A program made the translations under genes and the position numbers. A DNA stretch of 64,000 nucleotides. Source: Sungkyunkwania multivorans. Its GTDB lineage: Bacteria > Bacteroidota > Bacteroidia > Flavobacteriales > Flavobacteriaceae. The DNA lies in contig NZ_JBHTJH010000025.1 in the NCBI RefSeq assembly GCF_042675645.1, positions 62,001-126,000 of the forward strand. The letters are read 5' to 3'. The notes beneath the pieces were generated by a model. That model worked only from the letters and a program-made list of their open reading frames with translations, had not been told where the DNA came from and did no database searches. Of the stretch, positions 1 through 8,196 are shown piece after piece (positions within the stretch are counted from its first letter, which is position 1; every line of letters starts with the position of its first letter).

Positions 1-582
1 GTGGGTAACTGCGTTAATTCGGAGCAATTCTATCCTTTGGAAATGGAAGAAAGAGATGCAGCAAGATCAAAATTTGGATATGCCAAGCGAGATAAAGTAC
101 TGGTATGGATGGCCAACGACCGCCCTATCAAAGGCATGCATCTCTTTAAAAAAATAGCGCGAACGCTTTTAGAGAAGCATAGCGATCTAAAGGTGATGGT
201 CCTAGGAAGCAATCAGCAGATCGAAGGTGCTGATATACTGAATATCGGTCGAATCCCCAACGAGGAAATCGCCAAGTACCTTCAGCTAGGCGATTATTAT
301 ATGTTTACCTCGCTCTGCAAAGAAGGTTTCGGTCTTTCGATGATCGAAGCTTTAAAGACTGGGAATATCGTATTGGCCTCAAAGAATGGGGCGATACCCG
401 AGGTATTAGAAAATGTGCCAAATAGTTATTTAGTAGAAAATCCAAATGAATTGGAGAGCTGGGTCAGTACTTTTGAGAGCGCTATCCAATCATCGCATAA
501 GCGAATTTCAAAGGAGGAGTCCCGCGCTATTTGGAATTATGAGGACTGGGAACAACGCTTTCTAAATGCCATAAAGAATTAA
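1..582 (+). CDS. GT4-type glycosyltransferase, C-terminal part (5' end outside window)
   Basis: C-terminal Rossmann half of a GT-B glycosyltransferase that would transfer a nucleotide-activated sugar in surface polysaccharide assembly. The reading frame is open from base 1, so the GTG there is probably an internal valine codon and the acceptor-binding half lies upstream. What is visible: a core strand with MANDRPIKGM, a LGSN strand, the NIGRIPNEEIAKYL segment typical of GT4 enzymes, and EGFGLSMIEALK, which carries the EX7E-type donor-binding glutamates. The stop is 11 bases before the next gene, suggesting co-transcription. The sugar specificity cannot be read from the sequence. Confidence 0.85.
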   Translation: MGNCVNSEQFYPLEMEERDAARSKFGYAKRDKVLVWMANDRPIKGMHLFKKIARTLLEKHSDLKVMVLGSNQQIEGADILNIGRIPNEEIAKYLQLGDYYMFTSLCKEGFGLSMIEALKTGNIVLASKNGAIPEVLENVPNSYLVENPNELESWVSTFESAIQSSHKRISKEESRAIWNYEDWEQRFLNAIKN

Positions 583-593
583 CCTAACAAACT

Positions 594-1325
594 ATGAGCA
601 TCATAAAAAAGATAAAGGAATTAGGGAGATTGGACAGCTATTTCAACAAGACCAATCGGAATAGCTATGATACGCTCTCCTCTTTATTGATACATCGACT
701 ATTTCCTAAAGGAACCATTTTGCCTTTCACCCCATTCTCTCTTAACCCTAACACCATTCTTCACGTGATCAATGAGATCCAACTGAACAAACGAAGATCG
801 ATCATTGAGTTTGGTTCTGGTATCTCTACCATTGTACTGGCAAAATTTATCAAGGAAAACAAGATCGATGCGCAAGTGGTCGCGGTCGAAGAAAATGAGA
901 GTTGGGCCAACTACATTAAGGCCGAACTCAAAAAATATGATTGCGAGAAATTCGCCTCCGTGCTGCATGTGCCGCTCGCTCCGTGCAAGACCAAAGGACA
1001 TACGGGTAGTTGGCACGATGTCCCATTGCTAAAAGAATCGATAAAAGGAAAGACCTTCGATTTGATGATCGTCGACGGGCCGGGTGCCTATGAAGAAAAG
1101 GAGATCCGATACCCTGCCGCCATTGAAATGATCGATTACTTTGAGCGGGATTTTGTGATCTTTTTGGATGACATTAGAAGAAAAGGCGAGCAACATATCT
1201 ATAAAAAATGGAAACAGTTTCTTGCAACTCAAGGCCACAAGGTTCAAGGAGATATCATCGATTCAAAGGTATATGCGGTGATCCAATGTGGGGAAGGCTT
1301 CTCGACCTACCCGATGAGCTACTAG
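594..1325 (+). CDS. SAM-dependent methyltransferase-like protein
   Basis: A 243-residue protein with a Rossmann methyltransferase core. The SAM-binding motif I is IIEFGSGISTIVLAKFI (near residue 70), followed by an acidic turn VVAVEENESW at motif II and a DLMIVDGPGAY strand resembling motif IV. The VDGP motif is common in methyltransferases of polysaccharide loci that modify sugar hydroxyls. It has no signal peptide or membrane segment, so it should act in the cytoplasm on a sugar nucleotide or lipid-linked glycan. It follows a glycosyltransferase by 11 bases. The substrate is unknown. A gap of about 330 bases follows, so it probably ends a transcription unit. Confidence 0.7.
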   Translation: MSIIKKIKELGRLDSYFNKTNRNSYDTLSSLLIHRLFPKGTILPFTPFSLNPNTILHVINEIQLNKRRSIIEFGSGISTIVLAKFIKENKIDAQVVAVEENESWANYIKAELKKYDCEKFASVLHVPLAPCKTKGHTGSWHDVPLLKESIKGKTFDLMIVDGPGAYEEKEIRYPAAIEMIDYFERDFVIFLDDIRRKGEQHIYKKWKQFLATQGHKVQGDIIDSKVYAVIQCGEGFSTYPMSY

Positions 1326-1654
1326 TAAAATTGGTATCGATGCACCAACAACTAGGCCAAGAATGTTAGATTGAGACTTCTGATAGATTTCTATCTAGTG
1401 AAGGAAATTAACAGATTTGTAGTTTACTGTTTTGGTTGATTGTGAAGGTAAATTCGTTTTTTCATCAAGGAAAAAATGAACATAGATCATAAAAGTTAGA
1501 ATTTTATTCGAATTGGTACAATTTCCTTATATCAAACTCAAGTTAGTGCTTGAAATTGGTGAGGTTTAAGAAATTTAAGCTAGTTAAACGAAGTCAAAAG
1601 AAATGATACCTTTGTTTTTATGATATTCCTTAATTAAAAAAAGAAAGATCTTCG
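1326..1654. other. AT-rich intergenic region upstream of neuB
   Basis: About 330 bases with no convincing reading frame in any phase. It is clearly AT-richer than the genes on both sides. The only recognisable signal is a TACCTTTG sequence near the 3' end that fits the Bacteroidota -7 element. No strong terminator hairpin, tRNA or repeat was seen. Confidence 0.6.
1607..1614 (+). promoter_or_regulatory. Candidate -7 promoter element for neuB-neuC-neuA
   Basis: TACCTTTG matches the Bacteroidota sigma-A -7 consensus TAnnTTTG and lies about 40 bases before the neuB start codon. No clear TTG -33 element is found at the usual 17-23 base distance, so this is a half-match only. If used, it would start the polysaccharide operon that reads through the following genes. 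Confidence 0.4.
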
Positions 1655-2650
1655 ATGTTTATAATTGCTGAAATAGGACAAGCACATGACGGTAGTCTAG
1701 GAATCTTGCACTCGTATATCGATGCATTGGCTACCACTGGCGTTGATGCCATCAAGTTTCAGACCCACATCGCTTTGGCCGAAAGCAGTATTCATGAACC
1801 TTTTCGGGTGAAGTTCTCCTTTGAGGACAACACTAGACTCGACTATTGGAAACGGATGGAGTTTACCCTCCCGCAATGGAAAGAGATCAAAGCACATTGC
1901 GATGAGGTTGGGCTAGAGTTCATGTCTTCCCCTTTTAGCAATGCGGCTGTAGATCTTTTAGAAGAGGTAGGTGTCAAGCGCTACAAGGTTGGCTCGGGTG
2001 AGGTGAATAATTTTTTGCTCTTGGAAAGGATCGCGCAAACGAGAAAGCCGATCATCATCTCCTCCGGAATGAGTTCTTTCGAAGAGTTGGACCAAACGGT
2101 GGCTTTCCTCAAGGATAGAAAGGTCGATTATAATATTTTACAATGTACCACGGCTTATCCAACATCCGCGACACAGTATGGACTCAATGTCATCCCTGAA
2201 CTGAAAGAACGCTATGGTGTAAAAGTTGGTTTCTCGGATCATTCGGCCAAAGTAGCGACCTGTATCGCAGCGACAGCATTAGGAGCTGAGATCTTGGAAT
2301 TTCATGCGGTCTTTGACCGTCGACTTTTTGGCCCGGATGCGAAGTCCTCATTAGAGATCGATGAGATAACTAGCCTGGTCAAAGCGGTCACCGATATTTC
2401 AACGGCATTGAAACATCCGATAGATAAGAATAATAATGGCCAATTTGCAGATTTAAAAGGTATTTTTGAAAAATCATTGGCAGTCAATAGGGATCTTAAA
2501 GCAGGACATCAACTGTCATTTGAAGATCTTGAAGCTAAAAAACCATCAAATATGGGAATCAAAGCGGCTAAGTACACAGAGATAGTGGGAAGAAAGCTTG
2601 CACGCGACCTTGACCAGTGGGATTTCTTAAACGAAGACGATCTACAATGA
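1655..2650 (+). CDS. neuB: N-acetylneuraminate (nonulosonic acid) synthase NeuB
   Basis: Condenses phosphoenolpyruvate with an N-acetylmannosamine-type sugar to make a nine-carbon nonulosonic acid in the cytoplasm. The 331-residue protein has the family layout: an N-terminal TIM barrel opening with FIIAEIGQAHDGS, KFQTH near residue 35, a GSGEVNN segment, SSGMSSFEEL, and GFSDHSAKVATC near residue 190. A C-terminal SAF/antifreeze-like domain runs from about residue 275. It overlaps neuC by four bases (ATGA), indicating translational coupling. Neu5Ac is the simplest product given the neuC next door. A legionaminic-type product cannot be excluded, because any dehydratase or aminotransferase genes would lie outside the window. 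Confidence 0.9.
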   Translation: MFIIAEIGQAHDGSLGILHSYIDALATTGVDAIKFQTHIALAESSIHEPFRVKFSFEDNTRLDYWKRMEFTLPQWKEIKAHCDEVGLEFMSSPFSNAAVDLLEEVGVKRYKVGSGEVNNFLLLERIAQTRKPIIISSGMSSFEELDQTVAFLKDRKVDYNILQCTTAYPTSATQYGLNVIPELKERYGVKVGFSDHSAKVATCIAATALGAEILEFHAVFDRRLFGPDAKSSLEIDEITSLVKAVTDISTALKHPIDKNNNGQFADLKGIFEKSLAVNRDLKAGHQLSFEDLEAKKPSNMGIKAAKYTEIVGRKLARDLDQWDFLNEDDLQ

Positions 2651-3804
2651 GTAAACGAAAAATATGTGTTGTGGTAACGGCAAGACCTTCATATAGCCGA
2701 GTAAAAACTGCACTTTCGGCGATAAAGGCACATCCAAAATTGGAGCTTCAATTGGTGGTTGCTGGGTCGGCCTTGTTAGACCGCTATGGAAACGCGGTAG
2801 ACTATATAGAAAAAGATGGGTTTGCCATCAATGAGAAGGTCTTTATGGTGCTGGAAGGCGAAAACAAGACATCCATGGCAAAGACCACTGGCCTTGGTGT
2901 TATGGAACTTGCAAATACCTTTTATAATTTAAAGCCAGATGCTGTGGTGACCATCGCCGATCGCTTTGAGACGATCGCTACATCGATCGCGGCGACCTAT
3001 CAGAATATCCCATTGATCCATTTACAAGGTGGTGAGGTAACCGGTAATATCGACGAGAAGGTGCGTCATGCCAATACCAAGTTGGCAGATATTCATTTGG
3101 TGAGTTCTGAAGAGGCACGTGACCGTGTGATCAATATGGGAGAAGACGCCTCCTATGTCTTTAATACAGGATGCCCCTCCATCGACCTTGCCTATGAAGT
3201 TGCCAAAAGACCCGAACTAGACTTCGACCCCATAGAAAAGTATGGCGGTGTTGGCTCTAGCATCAATTGGAAGGATGGCTATTTGGTGGTGATGCAACAT
3301 CCTGTGACGACCGAATATGAGCAGGCGAGAGAAGATGTGACAAAAACACTGAAGGCAATTGACAAGCTTGGGATTCCCACATTTTGGTTTTGGCCCAATG
3401 TCGATGCAGGTGCCGATGGTACCTCTGGCGGAATACGTTCCTACAGAGAGATCCATCAACCAAAAAATATCCATTTCTTTAAAAATATGCTTCCCGAAGA
3501 CTTCTTGCGACTGTTGATTCACAGTAAATGCTTGATAGGCAATAGCAGCGTCGGCATCAGGGAATGTTCCTTCTTAAAAGTTCCAGTGGTGAACATCGGG
3601 ACCCGACAACATGGAAGACAACGCGGAAGCAATGTCATCGATGTGACCTATGATCAGAAAGCGATAGAAGACGCAATTCTGAACAGGGTCGAAGCAAGCG
3701 ACATTATCGAAGAGCATATATATGGAAATGGAAAAGCTGGAGAAAAGATCGCTGATATTTTGGCCGATATTACCTTGAGATTTCATAAAACGATTACTTA
3801 TTGA
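2647..3804 (+). CDS. neuC: UDP-N-acetylglucosamine 2-epimerase (hydrolysing) NeuC-like
   Basis: Converts a UDP-HexNAc to the free 2-epimer sugar (UDP-GlcNAc to ManNAc in the NeuC family), supplying the NeuB substrate. The 385-residue GT-B-fold protein starts with KICVVVTARPSYSRVK and contains VTIADRFETIATS, HLQGGEVTGNIDEKVRHA and the C-terminal GNSSVGIRECSFLKVPVVNIGTRQ-like signature, given here in part. The ATG at 2647 is chosen because it overlaps the neuB stop (ATGA). An upstream in-frame start at 2617 would only add a basic run read from inside neuB. The length matches the family. Its stop overlaps the neuA start (TGATG). Confidence 0.9.
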   Translation: MSKRKICVVVTARPSYSRVKTALSAIKAHPKLELQLVVAGSALLDRYGNAVDYIEKDGFAINEKVFMVLEGENKTSMAKTTGLGVMELANTFYNLKPDAVVTIADRFETIATSIAATYQNIPLIHLQGGEVTGNIDEKVRHANTKLADIHLVSSEEARDRVINMGEDASYVFNTGCPSIDLAYEVAKRPELDFDPIEKYGGVGSSINWKDGYLVVMQHPVTTEYEQAREDVTKTLKAIDKLGIPTFWFWPNVDAGADGTSGGIRSYREIHQPKNIHFFKNMLPEDFLRLLIHSKCLIGNSSVGIRECSFLKVPVVNIGTRQHGRQRGSNVIDVTYDQKAIEDAILNRVEASDIIEEHIYGNGKAGEKIADILADITLRFHKTITY

Positions 3805-4502
3805 TGAGAGTGTTAGGACTCATACCGGCGAGAGGCGGATCTAAAGGCATACCGGGAAAAAACTTGAAGGTCCTTGGAGGAAAGCCTTTGCTGCAATTTA
3901 CCGCAGAGACCGCTTTGGCTTCACGCATGTTATCAAAAGTGGTGCTTTCTTCGGATGATTCCGACATCATGCATGCAGCAGCTTCGATGGGTATTGAAGT
4001 GCCTTATAAAAGACCTGCGGAACTTGCTCAGGATCAAACACCTACATTGCCTGTAGTTCAGCATGCAATTTCCTATTATGAGGGTCAAGGCGAATATTTT
4101 GATGCGGTTTGCCTATTACAGGTAACAAGTCCTTTCAGAACTACCGCCCTTTTAGATGCAGCGGTGAAGAAGTTCATAGCGCACAAGCTCGATTCTTTAG
4201 TTTCCGTGCTCAAAGTGCCGCACGAATTCAATCCGCACTGGACCTTTAAGGCTGATGATTCCGGTTTGCTCACGATCGCAACCGGCGATGAACAGTTGAT
4301 ACCAAGGCGCCAAGAGCTGCCTGATGCCTATCACCGCGACGGATCTATATATATCACACGAACGCCCGTTATTATGGAACAACAGTCCTTATACGGAAGT
4401 AAAATGGGCTTCATAGAATCTTCACCAGAAAATCATGTGAATATCGATACGATAGCCGATTGGAAAAAGGCCGAAGAATTGTTGAAGTTAAATAGTAAAT
4501 AG
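3804..4502 (+). CDS. neuA: CMP-N-acetylneuraminate cytidylyltransferase NeuA-like
   Basis: Activates the nonulosonic acid with CTP to give the CMP-sugar donor for surface glycans. The 232-residue protein begins with the cytidylyltransferase nucleotide-binding loop IPARGGSKGIPGKN, followed by KVVLSSDDSDI and LLQVTSPFRT, all typical of the NeuA/KdsB family. It lacks the extra C-terminal esterase-like domain found in some NeuA proteins. The ATG at 3804 overlaps the neuC stop by one base (TGATG), so the TTG at 3801 is not needed. It is the third gene of a neuBCA cassette and is followed at once by an unusual GT-B-like gene. Confidence 0.88.
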   Translation: MRVLGLIPARGGSKGIPGKNLKVLGGKPLLQFTAETALASRMLSKVVLSSDDSDIMHAAASMGIEVPYKRPAELAQDQTPTLPVVQHAISYYEGQGEYFDAVCLLQVTSPFRTTALLDAAVKKFIAHKLDSLVSVLKVPHEFNPHWTFKADDSGLLTIATGDEQLIPRRQELPDAYHRDGSIYITRTPVIMEQQSLYGSKMGFIESSPENHVNIDTIADWKKAEELLKLNSK

Positions 4503-4517
4503 TTGTCGAGTTTCCCT

Positions 4518-5909
4518 ATGACCAATGCTAAGAAAGTACTTTTTTTGATTCCAGATGGCGTAGGCATTAGAAACTATTTATACTCTGATGTGATAAAGCA
4601 TATAAAGGAAAATGCCTCCATCGTTTTCTGGTCACCGCTCGCTGAAGAGGCTTTTAAAGAAGTCTATGAACTTCATGATATCGATGTCGAGTATCAACAG
4701 ATCAAGCTCCCAGTAGAAAACGCCATTACCCGTTTGTGTAGAGAGGCCGCGACCTATGCACGCTTGAATCATTACGCAAAGAAAATGTCCAATCCCACCA
4801 TTTTGGTAGTTTGGAGAAGACCAAAGAATAACAAGAAGTTGTGGCTGTTGTATATAATGGCCGAGGTCTTAGGTAAATGGGCCTCTAAGAAGTATCAACG
4901 CATCTTAAAGCTAGAACGAATGGCCCAACGTCATTGGTCCAATGCGGTCATTTCCAATTATAAAGGTAAATTAAAGGCAGTGGCACCACATTCGATATTT
5001 ATTACGCACCAACGTGTGGCAGGCCTAAACCCAATCTCACTCGCAGCCAAAGAACTCGACATCCCTACGACGACCGCCATCTATTCTTGGGACAACCTTC
5101 CAAAGGCTAGGCTCTCTGTTAAGACCGATCACTATTTGGTTTGGTCCAATTGGATGAAAGATGAGATGCATACCTATTACCCTGAGATCCCAGAGAATAA
5201 TATCAAGTTGGTCGGAACGCCACAATTCGATTTTTATGCCCAAAATGAAAGACTGCGGTCTAAAGAGGAATTTGCTTCCAAATATGGTTTGGATGCTCAA
5301 AAAAAATGGATCTGTTTTAGCGGTGATGATGTGCGAACCTCGCCCTATGACCCAGATTATCTGAGAGACATTGCCAACGCCCTATCAAGGATGTCCGATA
5401 GTGATCGACCGCAATTGATATTTAGAAGATGTCCGGCGGACTTTTCCGATCGCTACGACACCGTCCTAGCGCAGTACCCAGAACTAATTGTCGCCATCGA
5501 TCCCCTATGGAACAGCAAAGCAAACAACTGGGGCGGATTCTTTCCGAAGTTGGCTGATATCGACTTGCAAGTTAATCTAGCTTTTCATTGTGAGGCGGTG
5601 ATCAATTTAGGCTCGACCATGGCACATGATTTTACTAACTTTGGAAAACCTTGTCTATACATCAACTATGACCAACCCCATGCCAAAAATTGGTCGGTGG
5701 ATACGATCTATAAATATCAACATTTCCGAACGATGGAAGGCCTACAGGCGGTAGGATGGTTGAATGGAAAAGACGAAATCGTTGATAAGCTTCAACAGCT
5801 GATGGAAAATCCTGATACCATCGGGCCCGATAAGGAACTTTGGATGAAAAAGGTAGTGCGCCATCCTTTAAAGGAAAGTTCAAAATTAATAGCACAAACC
5901 CTATTATAA
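4518..5909 (+). CDS. GT-B-like protein of unknown specificity, candidate nonulosonic acid transferase
   Basis: A 463-residue soluble protein. The first strand VLFLIPDGVGIRNYLYSD resembles the N-terminal Rossmann half of UDP-glycosyltransferase or CDP-glycerol-transferase folds. The C-terminal half carries KWICFSGDD, a conserved-looking RRCPADFSDRYD segment and an HCEAVINLGSTMAHDFTNFG stretch that would form the donor site. It does not match the GT4 pattern of the other genes here and I cannot place it in a named CAZy family. It follows neuA within 15 bases and is followed without a gap by the next glycosyltransferase. A role in transferring the CMP-activated sugar is inference from position. 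A TTG at 4503 is an alternative start. Confidence 0.6.
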   Translation: MTNAKKVLFLIPDGVGIRNYLYSDVIKHIKENASIVFWSPLAEEAFKEVYELHDIDVEYQQIKLPVENAITRLCREAATYARLNHYAKKMSNPTILVVWRRPKNNKKLWLLYIMAEVLGKWASKKYQRILKLERMAQRHWSNAVISNYKGKLKAVAPHSIFITHQRVAGLNPISLAAKELDIPTTTAIYSWDNLPKARLSVKTDHYLVWSNWMKDEMHTYYPEIPENNIKLVGTPQFDFYAQNERLRSKEEFASKYGLDAQKKWICFSGDDVRTSPYDPDYLRDIANALSRMSDSDRPQLIFRRCPADFSDRYDTVLAQYPELIVAIDPLWNSKANNWGGFFPKLADIDLQVNLAFHCEAVINLGSTMAHDFTNFGKPCLYINYDQPHAKNWSVDTIYKYQHFRTMEGLQAVGWLNGKDEIVDKLQQLMENPDTIGPDKELWMKKVVRHPLKESSKLIAQTLL

Positions 5910-7064
5910 ATGCATATTTGTTTCATCACTCACGAGTACCCAAAAAAAGGACACCCGCATGGTGGTGTTGGGACCTTTGTGCAAACGATGGCGAGAGCAT
6001 TGGTTCAACGAGGACACACCGTAAGTGTGGTAGGGCAACATTATATTTCACGTGATGAAGATGAGAACGATCAGGGTGTAGCAATATATAGATTGAAGAA
6101 ACATGCCGTGAAAGGTTTGAGTTGGTGGTTCAACGCGAAGGACATCAATACAAAGTTAAAAGCACTTCATGCTGTAGACCCGATCACCATCGTCGAAGCA
6201 TCAGAACTTGGGTTGGCGTTTATAAAGAAATTAAAGGGAGTCAAGTACGTGATTCGGCTACATGGAGGCCATCATTTTTTTGCGGAAGCGGAAAATAGAG
6301 GTATTAACCTCTGGAAAGGCTTTCAAGAAAAGCGTTCTTTTAAAAAGGCAGATGGCTTTGTTGCAGTCTCCAACTACGTGAAGACCCATACCGAAAAATA
6401 TTTAGATTTTTATGACAAGCCATTGGCCTACAGCCCAAGCCCCATTGACCTCGAAAGATTTTACCCTAGACCGGATATTAAGATAAAGAGGCATCACATC
6501 GCCTTTGTGGGTACGGTTTGTGAAAAGAAAGGCATTAGGCAGTTGATCTTGGCTATGCCAAAGGTTTTAAAGGAGGTGCCAGATGCGATTTTACATATTT
6601 ATGGGAGAGACTGGTATTTTGCCGATGGTACCTCATATATCGATCATTTAAAGACGGATGTGCTTCCCAATTTAGAAAAAGGTCCAGAGCATATCATCTT
6701 TCACGGACCGATCCCCTATGACGAGATTCCATCGAAATATGCTGAAGCCGAAGTGTGTGTATTTCCCTCTCATATGGAAACGCAAGGGTTAGTTGCGCCC
6801 GAGGCCATGGCAATGGGAAAACCTGTGGTATTTTCTGAATTAGGTCCAGGCCCGGAGATCATTGAGCACCAAACCAACGGATTGCTCTGCGACCCGCATT
6901 CACCCGATAGCATAGCCGAATGTATCTGTGAGCTACTTATAAATAAAGAAGAGGCAGAAAGCTTGGCGAAGAAAGCTGCCAAAAGCGCGAAGGAATTATA
7001 CAGTATTGAGGCCGCTGCGGATCGAAATACCAACTTTTACCGATCATTGATTAGAACCAATTAG
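5910..7064 (+). CDS. GT4 family glycosyltransferase
   Basis: A 384-residue GT-B retaining glycosyltransferase. The N-terminus MHICFITHEYPKKGHPHGGV has the glycine-rich acceptor loop of GT4 enzymes. A linker with VSNYVKTHTEKY follows, then the C-terminal donor domain IAFVGTVCEKKGIRQLILAM, FHGPIPYDEIPSKYAEAEVCVFPS and QGLVAPEAMAMGKPVV, where the usual first EX7E glutamate is replaced by glutamine (Q-G-L-V-A-P-E). It starts directly after the previous stop (TAA then ATG), so the genes are almost certainly co-translated. It should work on the cytoplasmic side of the membrane in repeat-unit assembly. The sugar is unknown. Confidence 0.88.
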   Translation: MHICFITHEYPKKGHPHGGVGTFVQTMARALVQRGHTVSVVGQHYISRDEDENDQGVAIYRLKKHAVKGLSWWFNAKDINTKLKALHAVDPITIVEASELGLAFIKKLKGVKYVIRLHGGHHFFAEAENRGINLWKGFQEKRSFKKADGFVAVSNYVKTHTEKYLDFYDKPLAYSPSPIDLERFYPRPDIKIKRHHIAFVGTVCEKKGIRQLILAMPKVLKEVPDAILHIYGRDWYFADGTSYIDHLKTDVLPNLEKGPEHIIFHGPIPYDEIPSKYAEAEVCVFPSHMETQGLVAPEAMAMGKPVVFSELGPGPEIIEHQTNGLLCDPHSPDSIAECICELLINKEEAESLAKKAAKSAKELYSIEAAADRNTNFYRSLIRTN

Positions 7065-7073
7065 AAAACAAGG

Positions 7074-8192
7074 ATGCATTTCGTAATCATGACTCATGTA
7101 ATACACGAAGAGACCGAAAATGGCCTTGCGGCCTATGCCCCATACGTTAACGAGATGAATCTTTGGTTGAAGCATGTGGATACCGTAGAAGTCGTGGCGC
7201 CATTGCAAGCAAGCAATGCAAAAAAGCAGACCTTAAGTACGGCTTACAAACATAGATCGATAAGCTTGTCCCAAATTCCAGAGTTTAGTTTGGTTGGGAT
7301 TCGAAACGGTTTTAAGACACTGATCAAACTTCCGAAAGTAGCATATAAGATATGGAGGTCCTGTAAAAAGGCAGACCATATTCATTTGAGATGTCCTGGA
7401 AATGTGGGGCTGGTCGGATGCGTGGTGCAAATTTTCTTTCCAAGCAAGACAAAAACCGCCAAATATGCAGGAAATTGGGATCCCAAGAGCAAACAACCAT
7501 GGAGCTATAGACTGCAAAAGCGTATACTATCGAATACCTTTCTCACTAAGAACATGAAGGTCTTGGCTTATGGTGATTGGCCAAATCAAACGAAAAATGT
7601 GCTACCTTTTTTTACGGCCACTTATAGCGAAATTGAAAAAACAGCCATATCGCTAAGACCATTGAATGATACAGTACGATTCATGTTTGTAGGTACCTTA
7701 TCTGTGGGCAAGCGCCCTGTACTGGCAGCAGAGATCATAGCGCGTTTACACAAAGAAGGGCATCAAGTTCGTATGGATGTCTATGGCGAAGGTGAAATGC
7801 GGGATGATCTAATGCAGTTCATTCAACTTAATAATTTAGAAGAAGTCATCATGTTGCATGGCAATAGAAGTAAAGAAGAAGTAAGCAAGGCGTATAAAAA
7901 CGCACATTTCGTGTTTCTACTTTCAAGGTCCGAAGGATGGCCCAAGGCCATTGCCGAAGCCATGTTTTGGGGCGCAGTGCCCGTCGCTACAGAAGTTTCT
8001 TGTGTGCCTTATATGCTGGATAACGGTAATAGAGGTATTTTGATAGCACCGAACATTTCGGCCGCCATCGAAGAAATAACACAATTATTCAATAAAAAAG
8101 AACGTTATTTGCAAATGGCCGAAGCAGCGATGCAATGGTCCCGCCAATATACCTTAGAGAAGTTTGAGACCGAGATAAAGAAGTTACTGTAA
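7074..8192 (+). CDS. GT4 family glycosyltransferase
   Basis: A 372-residue protein with a weakly conserved N-terminal half and a clear GT4 C-terminal domain: RFMFVGTLSVGKRPVLAAEI, MDVYGEGEMRDDL, LHGNRSKEEVSKAYKNAHFV and SRSEGWPKAIAEAMFWGAVPV, the EX7E-like motif ending in A-E-A. It begins nine bases after the previous gene and ends four bases before the next, inside an uninterrupted run of transferases. No membrane segment is visible. It probably adds one sugar of the repeating unit. Donor and linkage are unknown. Confidence 0.85.
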   Translation: MHFVIMTHVIHEETENGLAAYAPYVNEMNLWLKHVDTVEVVAPLQASNAKKQTLSTAYKHRSISLSQIPEFSLVGIRNGFKTLIKLPKVAYKIWRSCKKADHIHLRCPGNVGLVGCVVQIFFPSKTKTAKYAGNWDPKSKQPWSYRLQKRILSNTFLTKNMKVLAYGDWPNQTKNVLPFFTATYSEIEKTAISLRPLNDTVRFMFVGTLSVGKRPVLAAEIIARLHKEGHQVRMDVYGEGEMRDDLMQFIQLNNLEEVIMLHGNRSKEEVSKAYKNAHFVFLLSRSEGWPKAIAEAMFWGAVPVATEVSCVPYMLDNGNRGILIAPNISAAIEEITQLFNKKERYLQMAEAAMQWSRQYTLEKFETEIKKLL

Positions 8193-8196
8193 CGAG

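Noticed and set aside
2617..2646. Upstream in-frame start for neuC
   Set aside because: It adds ten basic residues read from inside neuB. The ATG at 2647 overlaps the neuB stop as ATGA, the usual coupled arrangement.
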